64,000 nt of DNA from Spongospora subterranea f. sp. subterranea (lineage: Eukaryota > Endomyxa: Phytomyxea > Phytomyxea > Plasmodiophorida), in the NCBI GenBank assembly GCA_049724395.1, contig JAUGWO010000030.1, positions 1 through 64,000 on the forward strand, in the 5' to 3' direction. The notes below the pieces were generated by a model, which saw nothing but the letters and a program-made list of their open reading frames with translations, did not search any database and had not been told where the DNA came from. Both the position numbers and the translations under genes were made by a program. This document shows positions 44,540 through 59,900 of this stretch, piece by piece. Each line of letters opens with the position of its first letter. Within the stretch, counting starts at the first letter, position 1.

Positions 44540-47500
44540 ATGGCCGACGACCAAGGTCGGGGCGACGATGTCGTCATCTATAAACTCAACCACAAGTCGA
44601 GCAAGTTCGACTTGATGGAGGAGCCGATCTCGGAACCTGCCGTACCCGAGGCAATGACCAGAACGGAGGTCGAAGATGAGCACGCGGTCCTCAACAGGGT
44701 GAAGACTCTGGAACTTCATGAAATTCATGAGACCTTTCACTCAGCACGGAATGAAAAGCATCGTTTATCGTCACCTTCGATATTCGCCGAAGTACATTCA
44801 ATTTTAGATTCTTGTATTGTTATTGATCAGGATTTTTAGCAAATCAAATATTCCTCCGGGATTTCATCTCTCGAAGCTAAGCGGCTTCTAGAGGAATATG
44901 GGCGAAACGAGCTCAAAGAGAACGTTAAACCAAAATGGAAGCTTTTTCTTGAACAATTCACTGCCCCAATGCCTTTGGGCATTTGGCTGGCTATCATCAT
45001 TGAAGCGTGTCTCGAAAGCTGGCTCGATGCCGGCGTCCTACTCTGTCTGCAAATGATAAACGGGATCGTTGGATTTACTGAGGCAAACAAAGCCGGGAAA
45101 CGCAGTTGCCGCTTTGAAAGCAACATTAAAACCCGGTAAGCCTGTCAATGGTGAGCTTGGCAACGAATAATTTGCTGCTTCGTGTTCTAGCCGCCCAAGT
45201 CAAACGAGATTCACAGTGGCAAACGATTGATGCAGCTCTGCTTGTTCCAGGAGACTGTGTTACCTTGTCAAGTGGGTCCGCAGTTCCAGCAGATTGCATC
45301 GTCAACGAAGGCACCATCAGTGTTGATCAATCTGCGCTGACGGGTATTGGTTTGAAATCGTCTCGGACGTGCCTTTCTGAATACGGTTTGAAACAGGAGA
45401 ATCATTGCCAGTTAGGATCACCAAAGGAATGCAAGCTCAAATGGGATCAACGGTGGCACGTGGTGAAGTTGAGGCTACAGTTGTTGCAACAGGAATGTCT
45501 ACGTTCTACGGCAAGACAGCTGCTCTTCTTCAGATCGGCGGAGACGAGCTAGGAGAGTTGCAAAAATTGTTGTTGCGGGTAGTCGTCACCCTGTTAGCCC
45601 TGTCCGTTCTCCTTTGCGGTACAACTCTGGCGTATCTTCTCCTTGAGGGGGAACCTTTCCAGAGTTCAGTCGGGTAGGAAGTAGATCGCTCGATTGCTGA
45701 GTTCATCAAATCATAACAGGTTTGTTGTTGTATTGATGGTTGCATCCATTCCAATTGCAATGGAAGTCGTTGTGACTGCCACACTTGCTCTTGGAAGTCG
45801 TGAGCTCGCATCGCATCAAGTCAGTGATTAATGTTGGTTGACGCGATCGGCCCTAATTCTGGTGCAGGCGATTGTTGCACATTTGTCTGCCATTGAGCGC
45901 CTTTCAGGAATGGATGTACTTTGCTCCGACAAAACTGGAACTTTGACTCTAAACAAGATGATGATTCAGCAAGAATGCCCAGTTTTCAGTGCAAACACTA
46001 CTCGAGACAATGTTCTATTCAGTGCAGCTTTGGCAACTAAATGGAATGAGCCAGCTAAAGACGCTCTAGATACGATGGTATGATTTGCCGAAGTCTCTTT
46101 TTGCCCCTAACCGTTCATTTTATTTTAAGATCCTTGGCGCTGCAAATATTGAAGATTGCAAAAAATACCAACAGATAAATTATATTCCATTTGATGCGTC
46201 TATTAAGAGGACCGAGTCTACCGTAATTGACCCAGAAGGTAATTTGAACTTGTCTGAAAAGTCCCATCTTTTACGTGATGTTTTCAGGAAATACTTTTCG
46301 CGTGACCAAAGGTGCTCCGCACGAGCTTCTTGAGCTCTGTCACAATAAAGCGAGTATAGAGGTAAACTGACCGGTTAATTCTGAATATATATGTAATGTC
46401 CCTGAGTTCATAGAAAGCCGTTGAGATGGGAGTCATTGATTTGGCAAGTCGAGGTGTTCGAAGCTTAGCGGTTGCCAAAACGGTCGCAGGCGACAAGTGG
46501 GAGATGCTGGGGCTCCTGGCATTTCTTGATCCACCAAGGTGACTTCTGTCAGCTTTGTTCTGTGATCACGTGCTCATTCAGTTTTCACAGACCGGATTCT
46601 AAAGCTACAATAAAGAAAGCAAAAGAGTTCGGTGTCGTAGTGAAAATGATTACCGGGGACCATCAACTGGTCGCTGTTGAAACGGCAAAGGCAATACAGC
46701 TTAGTTCAATTGAAAACGAAGCATTGAGCATTGCTTCTAGGCGATGGAGCTTGGCAACGCCCAAATCGTACAGTGCATAAATGGTGTATTGCCAACAATC
46801 GATCTCCAGGGCGAAAAGTTAAAAGTTCCGCTCACTCTCGGGGACGATTACGCCGAGTTCATTATGTATGCTCGTTGTTTGTCTGGCCCATCGTCACTTT
46901 CCTAATGTTGTCATTTTAAGGTCCAAAGATGGTTTCTCACAAGCTCTTCCAGAGCATAAATATATTATTGTCGAAGCGCTGAAGCAACATGGTTATATTT
47001 GCGGAATGACGGGTGACGGTGTGAATGACGCCCCTGCCCTTAAAGTAGCAAGCGTCGGAATTGTTAGTACTCGACTATATTACAATTGCGCTGCAATAAT
47101 TTAGAACACCTGCCAGGCTGTTCAAGGGGCTACTGATGCAGCCCGAGCTGCAGCACATATCGTGTTAACAGCTCCGGGACTAAACGCCGTTATTGAAGTA
47201 AGCGGATTGGTGTTGCAGCATGAAATGCACTCATGATAGAACTTCTGCAGGCCATTATTATTTCACGAAGGATATTTGTCCGCATGCACTCCTTTCTTGT
47301 ATACAGAGTTGCAGCGACGTTCCAATTGCTGGTGTTTTTCTTTGTTGCGGTTTTAGCGATTCATCCACATGGGTACAACGCTAGCTTTCCTAAATTCTGG
47401 TCTATGCCCGTGATTGCATTGATTGTTATAACCGTCTTAAACGATGGCACAATTGTATTGTGAAATTCTGCATCTGTATTACTGTTCTTTGATCACTTGA

Positions 47501-48223
47501 AGCCAGGTCAGCATTGCTTACGATAACGTGACGGCTCCGAAGACTCCTCAATCCTGGGACATGAGAAAACTCTGGACGCTCTCAACAGCATTGGGTTCTG
47601 TGGCGTGCCTTTCATCCCTTCTTCTTTTGCACTTGGCGTTAGACTCAAATGTGTAAGTTGCCCGTCTACGATATTCGATTGACCAACATTGACTTCTGTA
47701 TGTTGACGTAGTCCAAATTCAGTATACTCCTGGTTTGGGTTATCAGCCTTATCTTATGATCAAGTAATCACGTCTATTTACCGTAAGTACGCTTGAGAAC
47801 ATTGCGGAGTCATCATTGAGTTTTGTGAGAAGTCAAGGTTAGCTTATCGGATTTCTTAACCATTTTCGCAGCGCGAACTGGAACCCATCCATGCTTTTCC
47901 ACATCGCCAAGGTATATATTCTCTGTGAAAGCATAGTAGAGTGTGAGATTTATTTTTTTGAATATAGTCGCGTGTTATTTGGAGCTGCTCTGTTCGCAGT
48001 TTCATGTTCAACGATCTTATCATTGTTTTGGCCATTTGATCAAGGCGAAGCTCTTACATGGGATAGTGCCTTATTCGTCTGGATCTATTGTTTAATCTGG
48101 TTTGTGATTCAAGATGCATTTAAATTTTTTCTATTCAAAATAACTGGGGACGGACGGTGTTCGAGAAAAGTCGAACCTCAAGCAAAAGCCCTACAGAACA
48201 TTGTTGTTCAACCGGTACAGTAA
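44540..48223 (+). CDS. PMA1: Plasma-membrane H+-ATPase (P-type IIIA)
   Basis: The pump exports protons using ATP and energises the plasma membrane. The start is [20 protein letters not shown]. About 15 introns break the gene. Intact motifs are the actuator TGESLPV, PIAMEVV in M4, the phosphorylation site [27 protein letters not shown], and [19 protein letters not shown] follows in M6. The C-terminal part ends QNIVVQPVQ. Two oddities were seen. One intron seems to begin GC, not GT (AAG|GCAATA...TCTAG|GCGATGG, about 46700-46741). A single extra A near 45098 (GGGAAACGC) shifts the frame between TEANKAG and [12 protein letters not shown]. The second may be a sequence error or a recent lesion; everything else looks functional. 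It is a paralogue of the dead ATPase 12 kb away. Confidence 0.87.
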
Positions 48224-48302
48224 TACAAAGAAATATTGAAACTCAATCAAAGGGTATTAAAGAGATGGAATTTATAGTAATTGACAAAAGTCCAGATTAT
48301 GT

Positions 48303-50034
<1,732 letters not shown>

Positions 50035-51446
50035 CGATATTCAATTTGAAGTCACCGCTAGGACGACGATGGCGTTACAGCGAATGTGAAAAAAACAGAT
50101 AGCGCCCTATCTCCACTATTGCTTGTTAGCGGATTCAGTCGGACTACGGACTTCGGCTCATAACACATAGTCGCAATTGGTCATATTGCTCTGCCAAAGG
50201 TTTTAATCTCTCTCTCTTTCGCGCTCTGTCCCATTCTAACTGCGATTGCCATTTGTTTATCGCTCGTGATGGTGAATATTTTGATAATAAACCAGAAATT
50301 TTGCTTTCGTGGGCGCTCAAAACAGTTTGGTTTAGTAAAATGTTGAGAGATATGGATAGCGACGCGGGTTTTGTTTGATTCACGGTGAGATGTCACAAAG
50401 GTGTTGGGTTGCATGTGTTGTACAGGCAAGCGTGACCGGAGTTGCCAAGGATCGCAGTTTGGGTGACGAGTGACGACGCATTGCCCACACGTGGCAGTGA
50501 CGCGTCCCGACGGGTTTCCGCGTCAAGAGCAATGCCATCCTGTCTGACCAATCAAGGTTACACCATTCGTTTCACGGGGCGGCTCATTCACACTAATGTT
50601 TCCCTTCAACTCACGAGGTCATTCCCGCTCTGAACGCGCGTCTGTCTGTATCGCTCGCTTGCTGGATGTCCATTCCTCAATGGCGCTCTCTCAGACAGCA
50701 TCAACTTACGGGCCGCCGTCAGCCCCATTTGTCGCTACCATCTGGTCCTCGACTTTTTTTTTCCAAGGAGCTTACCCACATGTTGATGCAGAGCGAACAC
50801 CGACCCGATGGACGTATATTGGGATGGGCGGTATAGTGCCCTGTCGCGCCATTTGGGTGGTTGTATGTGCATCGATGAGGTTTGGTGCTGAAAATAGACC
50901 GTGCGAGTCACTGACCAGTGGGATAATCCCCGGAGCCCTCACTGGGACTGATTGACGTCAACAGTCCGCATATCGCAGGTCTTGCCAGTGACGGGATTGG
51001 GAATGACATATTTTATATGAGCGGGGTATCCCTATAGACCGTAACGGTGTTTAGATTGGGATTCCCGCCACTGTCATCCAGGACTTGATTAGAATATAAA
51101 CCGCCTGTGATTCGGCCGATACATGACATGCCAGATCGAGCCCTGCAAGGCCGATCCCGACCTGACCTTGAAACCGTTCGGTTGGGCGACGTTCCGTTGC
51201 CATCTGCTCCGCGGATTACTGACCACGCTGTGCAACTATAGACGGAGTGGAATGTGAGGGCGGTACATCCAAAGGAAAGGACACAGTGGGCGATGTGGAA
51301 TCTCAAGTTTTTACACTGCAGAAACCATGGGTGTTAATTTCAAGCTTTCTTGTCCTTTCAACGCTGTTGCAATCGGTAACTGCCAGTATCATGTCTATTA
51401 AAGCAGTTCCTAAATAGTGTGACAGATCAAACCGTCGGATCCGTAC
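50035..51446. other. No confident gene
   Basis: A minus frame at 50144-50383 (KWQSQLEWDRARKRERLKPL) looks helical and might be a short gene, but has no recognised family. A 45-codon plus frame from 51128 is too short to call. The rest is probably regulatory DNA between U2AF2 and the transporter gene. Confidence 0.35.
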
Positions 51447-53267
51447 ATGACCCATTTTATCCAGCAGGTGGGAAACCTTTCCAAAGATGAGATCAATGCA
51501 TCCAGTACGCAATATCAGCCAACCTCCGCTTTTAACCATGCTAACGCTATGGATTCTACAGTTTATCCATGGCGAACATACGTCATGACGGCCTCTTTGG
51601 TGCCAGTCACTTTCTTAGCCGAATATGTTGTCGGTTATGTCCCGTGTATTGGTATCTTATCTAGTTGAAAGCAGTCCCAGCTACCAATCTGATCAAACTG
51701 GTTCTCAGTTTTGGGGCTGTTCTGTCGCCTTTTTACCCAGTTTGGTATGTTTTACGGAGGCAGTTTGATAATGTTTCAACTTTCATATTCTATTTTCGGT
51801 AAGGTTTTGCGCATATTCCATTATCATCGAGATTTTCACACAATATCAACACATAGGCTTATCGCATGCCACGAAAGTTATTTATTCGGCGTATGTACTC
51901 GCCATCATATCCATTTCGCGTCACTTTTCATTGAATATTACTCAGATTCACGTATCAAATGGTACCGGAGCATGTATTTCATCGCATTACAGGATACATC
52001 AGAGGAGCCAATCTTCTTGCTCATGTGCTTGGTCCGTCTCGTTGTTCTCTGTTGTCATTTCTGTATGTAATTTATTTTGTATAATTTACAGGGGGAGCTA
52101 CTGGACAACTTCTATATTTTTGGAATCCTAACGATGATGGCTCTACTCGGTTCACATATCAGTTCTCCATTTCTCAGGTTGGTAATATTGTTCATCTCAT
52201 TGTTTCCTTACTCACTTCCATCGCAGTCAACAGTCAGTTTGGGTGTATTGTTGTTTCTGGCGGCTATATACTTGCATTTGCGGGATAGTAAAAAGTCTAA
52301 TGCCTCAACCATCTCTGCTCCACCTGTTAAATCATTCAAAGACCTGAAAACCCTTTTTCAAGTATGTCTTCACCTCACGATATTTTTTTGCAGCTGATTG
52401 ACCGGGTGTTTCACCTTAGGCTGTTTACTCAACCGCAGATGTCCGCATTTGGTTGGTTTTGTCTACCTTTTTGGTTGCCTATTGTTAATTATTGTAATCA
52501 GGTCTCTTTGGTCGTGTGTCTCTTTTGGCATCATGGAGATCCCCTGGGACTTTCAATCTATGCTGTTCATTGATTGCATTGACATGGCCAAGGAAAGTGA
52601 TCCGCAATATCCTGATTATACCGGAATCGTTATGTCGGTCAGTTTTTCCTGATGTTGCCCGGTTCCTTTTCTTAACTTACGTTCATGTACTTCTCAGGCG
52701 GCTCGTTTGGGCTGTGCTTTGTCATCTGTCTATGCTGGTCGATCTCGTATGCTGTTGGCTAAGCGGGGCTACATTATCATTACGATTGGCGCCGCTTTGC
52801 TTTCATCTATATTATTGTGCGCATATATACGTCCACTTTATCCCCTTCTGTTTTCTGATTAGCAATTAGTGCAAGCGCCGTAAATACTTCTGTCAATGTT
52901 TGTTATTTGCTTTTCATCGCGATGATGATGGTTAACGAGTTCTGTGCGTGTGCTGCTACTGCTCAAGTTGCCGTCAGAACTCAACGTAATCGTTGGCTTT
53001 GCTAGCTGTCGCAGTCAGGGCTAATTAATTCATTGTTTATCAGAATCTCTTCGAGGAATTGCTCTTTTGACTAACACAGTATTCGGTATGATCCTGCAGT
53101 CTTCAATCCATGGAATTTCCAAGCTATGTTCCTGGAGTATTCGGATGAAGTATATTGTCTGTTCACTGGGAATGTTGGTATTAGCAAGCGTCATTGGGGT
53201 TATTTTGTTGAAAAGGTTGTTCGCACGAAAAAAACGAAATGCTGGCCCCGCTGTCGTTAGACAATAA
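51447..53267 (+). CDS. Multi-pass membrane transporter, MFS-like
   Basis: The gene is split by about nine short introns. The start MTHFIQQVGNLSKDEINASS is hydrophilic. Hydrophobic segments follow in order: VMTASLVPVTFLAEYVV, LIKLVLSFGAVLSPFYPVWY, KVIYSAYVLAIISIS, a conserved-looking GATGQLLYFWNPNDDGS loop, SLGVLLFLAAIYLHL, a Phe/Trp-rich segment, and MLVLASVIGVILLKRLF before the basic end ARKKRNAGPAVVRQ. The pattern, with FIDCIDMAKESDPQYPDYTG where glycoside/cation symporters carry an Asp-rich family loop, suggests an MFS (GPH-like) carrier of 10-12 spans. Substrate unknown. Exon borders between 51.8 and 53.0 kb are approximate. Confidence 0.55.
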
Positions 53268-53559
53268 TTCGGAAATCATGGTTATCTATAAAGTTCATGA
53301 AAACTGTTTGCTGACTGTCTTTCAACAAACACTGTACCGTCGACTGGGGGTAGTAGTCGTTCTCGTGTTCGCTTCGTGACGCTTTTGTGGGAAATGTATG
53401 CGAGCAAACATAATTAATTTTTCAGCGGTGGTAATGCATTTCGACGACGGCGTTGAGGAGTTTATTGTGCTAATCGCCCCATGGGAACATTTTAGAGGCT
53501 GAGGAAGACGCTGACAATCGCGCCGCAGGTGGTTCTTAAACTGGAAGAGCATCCAACAT

Positions 53560-54309
53560 CTATCGCCATCGATCAGGCCATATTCCGCCGATGAACGACT
53601 ATTTTGTACAAAATCCAATTTATAATGGGCAAGTTTTTCGGCGCAATCATAGGATGAGTCGGCAGCTGTGCCAAAAGATTCATGATTCGGTTCTCAAAAC
53701 GAACCACTATCTCGCACGACGACGTGATTTTACTGGTGGTTTAAGTCTCCTTCGTATGAAAAAGTGATATCCGCGTTGCGGATAATGGCGTACGGTTCCT
53801 CTGCAGAGTTTTGAGCGTCTAGGACGGTTAACCAGCGCCATAGTTTCAAAATAGTTGGTGACGAAAACCTGAGGTCGCCGTCTATGGAAGATGTGCAAAA
53901 TAATTCTGAATCGGATCGTGGGAATGATGGGAGCCGTAGATTGCACCCACTGGAAATGGCAAAACTGTCCCAAAGCTTGGGCTGGAGTTAAAAGGTCGCT
54001 CAAAAAACCCACGCTCATATTAGAAGCAGCCCCCGATCAGGAGTCATGGATATGGCATGCGTTTTATTGGAAAGCCAAGATCGAATTCGACTTCCAGAAC
54101 TTCATTATGTTATAATGATGGGCATTCACTAAAAACTCTAGGCGCGAATCTATCCATGAAATTTGGAAACAAAAACGAATATTGTTATTGGACCCTGGCA
54201 ATTTACAAAACGCATGCCATATCCATAGCTCTTGATCGGCGATTGCTTCCAACATATGATCGTGGGACAAGTTGGTCCGGATTACAGAGTGTATTCCCAA
54301 ATTACCCAA
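53560..54309. mobile_element. Broken PIF/Harbinger transposase with inverted piece
   Basis: On the plus strand NDYFVQNPIYNGQVF and then RRNHRMSRQLCQKIHDSVLK match the N-terminal part of Harbinger/ALP1-type transposases. Stops and frame changes follow. The DDE region reads MMGAVDCTHWKWQNCPKAWA and PTLILEAAPDQESWIWHAFY. On the minus strand, 54064-54309, a second copy of the next block reads LEAIADQELWIWHAFCKLPG and SNNNI. So the element is broken, and part of it is inverted and duplicated (45-bp arms near 54021-54065 and 54207-54252). It is not active. Confidence 0.75.
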
Positions 54310-56073
54310 CAGCTTTGCAATACGACAGGTTTCGCATAAGCTTTACCCGGTGAAAATTATACAATACAGGGTATGATACGGTAGCTGTACGCACTTTATA
54401 GGTGAACTGTGTAAACATTAAGTTTGGAATGTGGTCGATCAGCATTATGCAAATGGATGGTCGATAATCGCTTTCAACGATTTTGTTGGACGTTTTTTTC
54501 TGACGAGTAGCGCGGTGTTCTAAAACAATGATGAGCAGAAAAATATTTCGGGAAACGGCCCTGTCACGCCTCATCTTCTTTTCTAGATATGTGAATCTGC
54601 ATACCGTGAAGTCTGTGATTCAGGTCAATTAAGTTCGACACGAGTGAAAAGAGACTTCGTCCATATTGTTAATTTTTCAAGATTGCCCTTCGAAGTATGA
54701 CATATTCAAACATGGACTTGATCCTGACTTCACTTGTGAGATAAACTTGCATCTGCTAACGATTGTGGATTCAACAGAAGCGTGTCCAAAACTACGTTTG
54801 TGATGAAAAACGAACGGGCACAATTCACAGTCCTGTTGATCATGATGAACGACTCAAGTGTGGCCACTGAAATAGATTAGTGCAGCGTTGGTTCGAGCTC
54901 AAGGCCCCGCCCTTGATTCCTGATGCGGATAAAGGATAACTCGCGAAGGTCTTCATCTTACGCATGTAAAAGTAGGTAATCGATTGGAATAGATAGATAC
55001 ACTAACTTTGATCACACAATGCGAATCGAAGTCGGCAAGTAGATCAGGACGGCGCCGCGGGGTGCCTGGTGTTGGATAATTACTTCATTTAGAATCAAAA
55101 ATCCTTAACTCAAGCCTTCATCGTAGTGTGATGTCAGATCTCCAATAAGCGAGATGTGCCTCGTGTTTATCGATTAGCGTCTGCTGAACTGACCTGAGCA
55201 ATCCTACGGTCACTGGCTTGGGATTGACGATCGTTGTAAATCGTTGACTTCATGAACCCCTTTGGTACTTCATTTGCTGCGGATGGGGTGTTGGTAAAAT
55301 GGCGCCAATTTTTGCTTGTGCTGTTTCCTGGCGCGGCCTCGCCCTGTCGACCTGAGTGTACACACGTGATCAGTGTGACCTATGTGTCAAGTGAAGTTAC
55401 CGCTGTCGGACAAGAAGAGATAATAAGGGGGACGCAGGTCAGTGGTGGATCGATAACGGTGGAGATTGCCGCTGGACAATCAGGATAGGGCAAATCCCGG
55501 ACAGAACCAGATCATCTAGCCGGTACCCGGCGAATAAACCACTTCGATAGGAGCTGGGCGTTCAGGGTCCATTGTCCCTGACATATAATGCCAAACCTGG
55601 ATCCAAGGAAAAAGTCAGTACTCATTTTGACAGCATAAATTCATGTTTTTTGGCACGAATTAATACTGCCGCCCAATGTATTTTTTATTTTACAATTATG
55701 GCGCATTCGCGTTTCAAATGTTGATACAATATCGTCAGGAACTATTTTGATACTCCTGGAAGTACCTCAAATGATGATTCTCCTGAAGACGGATCCAGTC
55801 AGCCAAGAAGAAAGAAGTATTTGCATTACAAATATGTTTTTTTTTTCGCGTTTTAATTCTTTCGTAGGCGACAGCGCAGGGTGAGCGCGGCGGCCATGTC
55901 TGTTCATACAACTGGAGACGGGTTCCAATATCGCAGGCGTGAAACCATCATTCGGCCTGTACGTTTTGGTTTCCGTTTTGATCGTTATTCTTAGAGTGGT
56001 ACGATATTTTCAGGCCGACATAGGCCTTGCTCCGAACGAAGATCGGCCAAGGACACAAGACCAGGTCGGAAAA
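54310..56073. other. No gene seen
   Basis: About 1.7 kb with only short frames, none with a recognisable pattern. The stretch is AT-rich with T runs (for example near 55840). It is probably old transposon debris and intergenic DNA. Confidence 0.5.
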
Positions 56074-57031
56074 ATGTTACTTGTGTAAATCTAATCGTAT
56101 TCAATTTTCGCATTGAAGAAACCTCGGAAAAAATTGTCAAGAAGTGTGAAAGATAAAGTTTTGCCAACTAAGATTAAGAGCCCAACACCAGCCGAAGTTC
56201 GTTTTTTTATGATGACTTTTGTTTCGAAGTCGTTTAATTGTATTTTAGGTTTTCGTAACTCCACCGTCGTATCCTGACACGTCACATTGGGCGCCTCTCC
56301 TAACTGACGAGGATGGACCTGCTGAATCAACTTTAATTCATTTTTTGAAGCAACTTGTCGCGTTTGAAACAAGTGAATGTGCTTCTGTTTACGGTGCCGA
56401 GGAGTTCAAATATATCCAAGATCGGATCGAGGCAGTGTGCAAAACATTTCTTTCAAAAACAAATGAGCGCATTCTCAAACAACTTGATGAAGTTGGAGCT
56501 TTGAAGAAGCCTAAGGTTCTGTCTGTCTATTTACCTTTATTGAATTATGTTCATAATTTTAATTATAGATTCTTCCAAACCCTATGAACGAAGCTTTACG
56601 GGAACGAGAAACCACATGGAATGGTGTCATTGAAGCCACCATGGCAGAACTCGACGCTTGGGATAGCTTGAAAATGCGCCCTCCAGCAGTTGAGCATATT
56701 TGTGATGATTTGGATATGGACACATATTTTACGAATCAAAATCTAAGCACTGCTTTACAATCAACGAATCATCTGGTTTGTTTGTGTTCAATATTTTCTA
56801 CTATGAACTTATATAGTTTAGGAGGCGACATGTCAAAATTTCGTTGCACTATCCGTAAAAGCGGATGCGATTTACAGGGCAGCTCAAGTTGCATCCGACG
56901 TATTTTCCCGTGCTCACCAGAACCAGTTTCGGATAGCGCAGACAATCTCAAATCAAGCGTTACACCCGTTCCAGAAAAACTCGGAACCGAAATCATTAAT
57001 TCTGAATGTAGTCAACTCCAACCCAGCTTAA
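56074..57031 (+). CDS. Hypothetical helical protein
   Basis: The family is not recognised. Phase-consistent exons give PRKKLSRSVKDKVLPTKIKS, then SPTPAE joined to VFVTPPSYPDTSHWAPLLTD, then AEEFKYIQDRIEAVCKTFLS, then PNPMNEALRERETTWNGVIE and RPPAVEHICDDLDMDTYFTN, and finally EATCQNFVALSVKADAIYRA to the stop at 57029-57031. Introns are about 36, 50, 53 and 48 nt. A basic start, a Pro-rich short motif and a mainly helical rest would suit a chromatin- or kinetochore-associated subunit, but that is only an impression. The ATG at 56074 is the weakest part. It is convergent with PGM2. Confidence 0.5.
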
Positions 57032-57191
57032 TATTGGAAATGTCAGATATATTAACCATGCCTCTTGGCAACATTGTTACAATGTGCGTTACCGAACGAG
57101 ACTCGTTTTTAATTTATTGCACGTGTTTGACGGGACATCTACACTTATCCAATCTGAGTCATTTAATAGAGCTTGGACATGATTTTTTATC

Positions 57192-59900
57192 TTATTTCTG
57201 GGTGCTTGGCCCCTTTAGACCATTTATTTCCGGCTGCAACAGCTCTTTGATCACTAATTCGGTCATGGTCTTCAAGACCTTGTCAGCTTGAGCCTTCGAT
57301 CGATCTGAGCATTCAATATAGTATTTCAACTTCGGCTCTGTTCCAGAGTTGCGCAAGGTGATCAGCGATTTGTTTTCCATCCTGTAGGTAATCATCTAGA
57401 GAATGTTTAGCAAAGGAAACTGAAAAGATCAACAACCAACCTGGTCGTTTGGCATCATTGGCAAAACCGACTCGCCATCAGGCTCTGACGTATCGGTTCC
57501 AAGAGTAACGTCCCGAATGGAACTGATTGGAAACTCGGATGATCCAAACGGCCCAAACTGGTCGCGATCAGATGACTTCGCAATTGTATAATGAAACCGG
57601 TACCTGATTTGCAGATCGAAGCCGTTTGAAAATGAGGTCCATCGTTGCCCGTGATTGACAAAAAAAATAGCTGGCTGCCGTAGAGAAGTGTCCATACCTT
57701 TTACGCTATTATTCAACGATTTGATGCTGATGGTAAGTGATTATCGTACTTATCATAAAGATATGATAATCGCTGGCTGCAGCTGATTGAATTTCGACTA
57801 TGAAAATTGGCAAGCTGCGCAAAAAGAGCACACATTCTGATTCCGTCCTAAACTGCAGTTGAGACCGTAATGAATTGTTGATTACACGTTGAAACTACCT
57901 TGTCATAGCTCATGTTGCCAGCTAAAAACCCGATTTCGACCTCATAGCCGAATAAGAAATGCATTCCCTTTTGCTCCATGTCGATAATAGTGTTGCCTAT
58001 CCATTTGAAACCCGTTAAGGTGTCCTATAATTACCAGTTACACGCATTGACAATATAAAATCAGATGAGAATCAACCCTGAACGCAAATCCTTCAACCCG
58101 AGCCATAGCGGCTAGAAATTTGCTGGAAACACAACTGGCGCACATAAACGCTTTAGATTTGTCACAATTGGGATAATTTTCCGTAAATCGGGCCTATAGG
58201 CGGATTCACAATCACGTTAACTGACATGTGTAAGCGACCAGTTAGCACAAACGAACCCATATATAATCCGCGAAAAGAGCGGCAATTTCATTGCCTGAAA
58301 AAAATTCTCCACTGACCATTGGGCCTGGATGTATGTCAGATGGATCATGATTAAAAACAAACTACCAAACTGTAATTCAGCGACTGCCAATCTATCCGCA
58401 TCCGGATCATTGGCAAGAATTAAGGTGGATTTAGTTCTGGCAGCACAATCAAACGAGAGCTGCAACGCGCCCGCTCCCTCTTCTGGGTTTGGATATTCAA
58501 CCTGCGACTCAATCACTAAATAGCGGCAGATGGGCATATTCCGTACTGTGGGAAAGTCTGGATCAGGGTGACATTGCTCTTCGACCTTTCCAGAAGCAAT
58601 GAGATGCATTGTGCAAGTCATAATGTGTGGACAACCTGGTTGAATGGGTTTAATTGCATAGATTGGAAGGCAGCTACTGCGGCTTTGAGTCCAACACCAT
58701 GCATTGCAGTGTAAGTAATCCTACAGTTGATTTAACGATGATTTCACGGTAGTTGAACAACTCACCTTAATTGGGTTTCTCGGGAATTAAGGGTATGGTA
58801 GAAATATGGAGGTTGAGAGATTCTCTTGAAATAATCGTTCCAAAGCATGACAGTTGGATCTTGCACTACATGGAGCGAATAAGTTTTTTGGTTTGCCGCG
58901 ATTGTTTGTGGCCATATCATACATTTACTACGTTCAAGACACATATCGCTCGATGAATACCATGGAGACAAATTTTGCATTATGGACGTAGCAACTTTTG
59001 CATCGGTAGGAGGAATAATCTGAAGCAAATGAGTCACGAAAAGACCAGAACACACCATCGAAAATTAACCTGAGCACCATTACACCAGTAAAGCTTAAAA
59101 CCGTTGTCCTGCTTCGGATTATGTGAGGCTGTAATCATTATGCCAACAGCAGCATTAAGCACAGAAACCCCTGCACAAAATACGATCTGTCAAAGCTTTC
59201 GAATTTAACCATGAAGCAAACCAAAAGGGACAAATGGAGTTGGAATCATGTTCTGCATCAAAAAAACTTTCACGCCCTGTTTGATGAACAATGCTGCAGA
59301 CAATTCGGCGAATTCCTTCCGGAGAAAAAAATTTAGAAATGAGCGCCAAAACAGGTATATCCTATACCTGTGAATGATGTCGCCCATCGAATCCTATCAA
59401 GACTCCCTTCGTGTTGAAGTCCGGAAACACGGTCTAAGTACGACAAAGGATGTTAAACAGTAGCTGTGAGTGTAGAATTATGATATACCTGAGCATAACG
59501 GCAGAGCCCTTGACATGTTTGGAGGATCACCAGGGGGTTAATTGACGACGTCCCAGCTATCGATCAGCCAGTGCGTTATGATTGTATTGCAAAGCTTTCC
59601 ATAATAAAATGTACCTCCCATAACAGCTCGTAGCCCGGCCGTTCCGAACGAGATCCTGCTTCCAAAGCGCGGCACCATCAGGGGATGTGTGCCTTTTGAA
59701 AATAAAATTTGACAATGAGTTTATGAATTGTCAACAGAGATGATCGAATGGATTTGCTGCGAAAAAGAAAAATACTGAGGGTGGCCTTTACCGTTTTCGC
59801 TCTCAAGTATGGACTGAGCCTCTCGCTTAGACCATTGGTCTGGAGCCCATTCTATATACTGCCTGCACTCCCGCCGAGCCGCTTCGACAACCGGATCCAT
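57192..59900 (-). CDS. PGM2: Phosphoglucomutase, PGM2-type
   Basis: Alpha-D-phosphohexomutases of this class interconvert hexose or pentose 1- and 6(5)-phosphates. The start is [32 protein letters not shown] follows, then [33 protein letters not shown], and the phosphoserine loop [15 protein letters not shown]. The metal-binding loop is [14 protein letters not shown]. Then come [29 protein letters not shown] and the phosphate-binding [15 protein letters not shown] near the C-terminus. All four active-site motifs are kept. The long C-terminal domain and the order of motifs point to PGM2, not classical PGM1. More than ten short introns are present. The ATG is at 59900. Confidence 0.88.
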
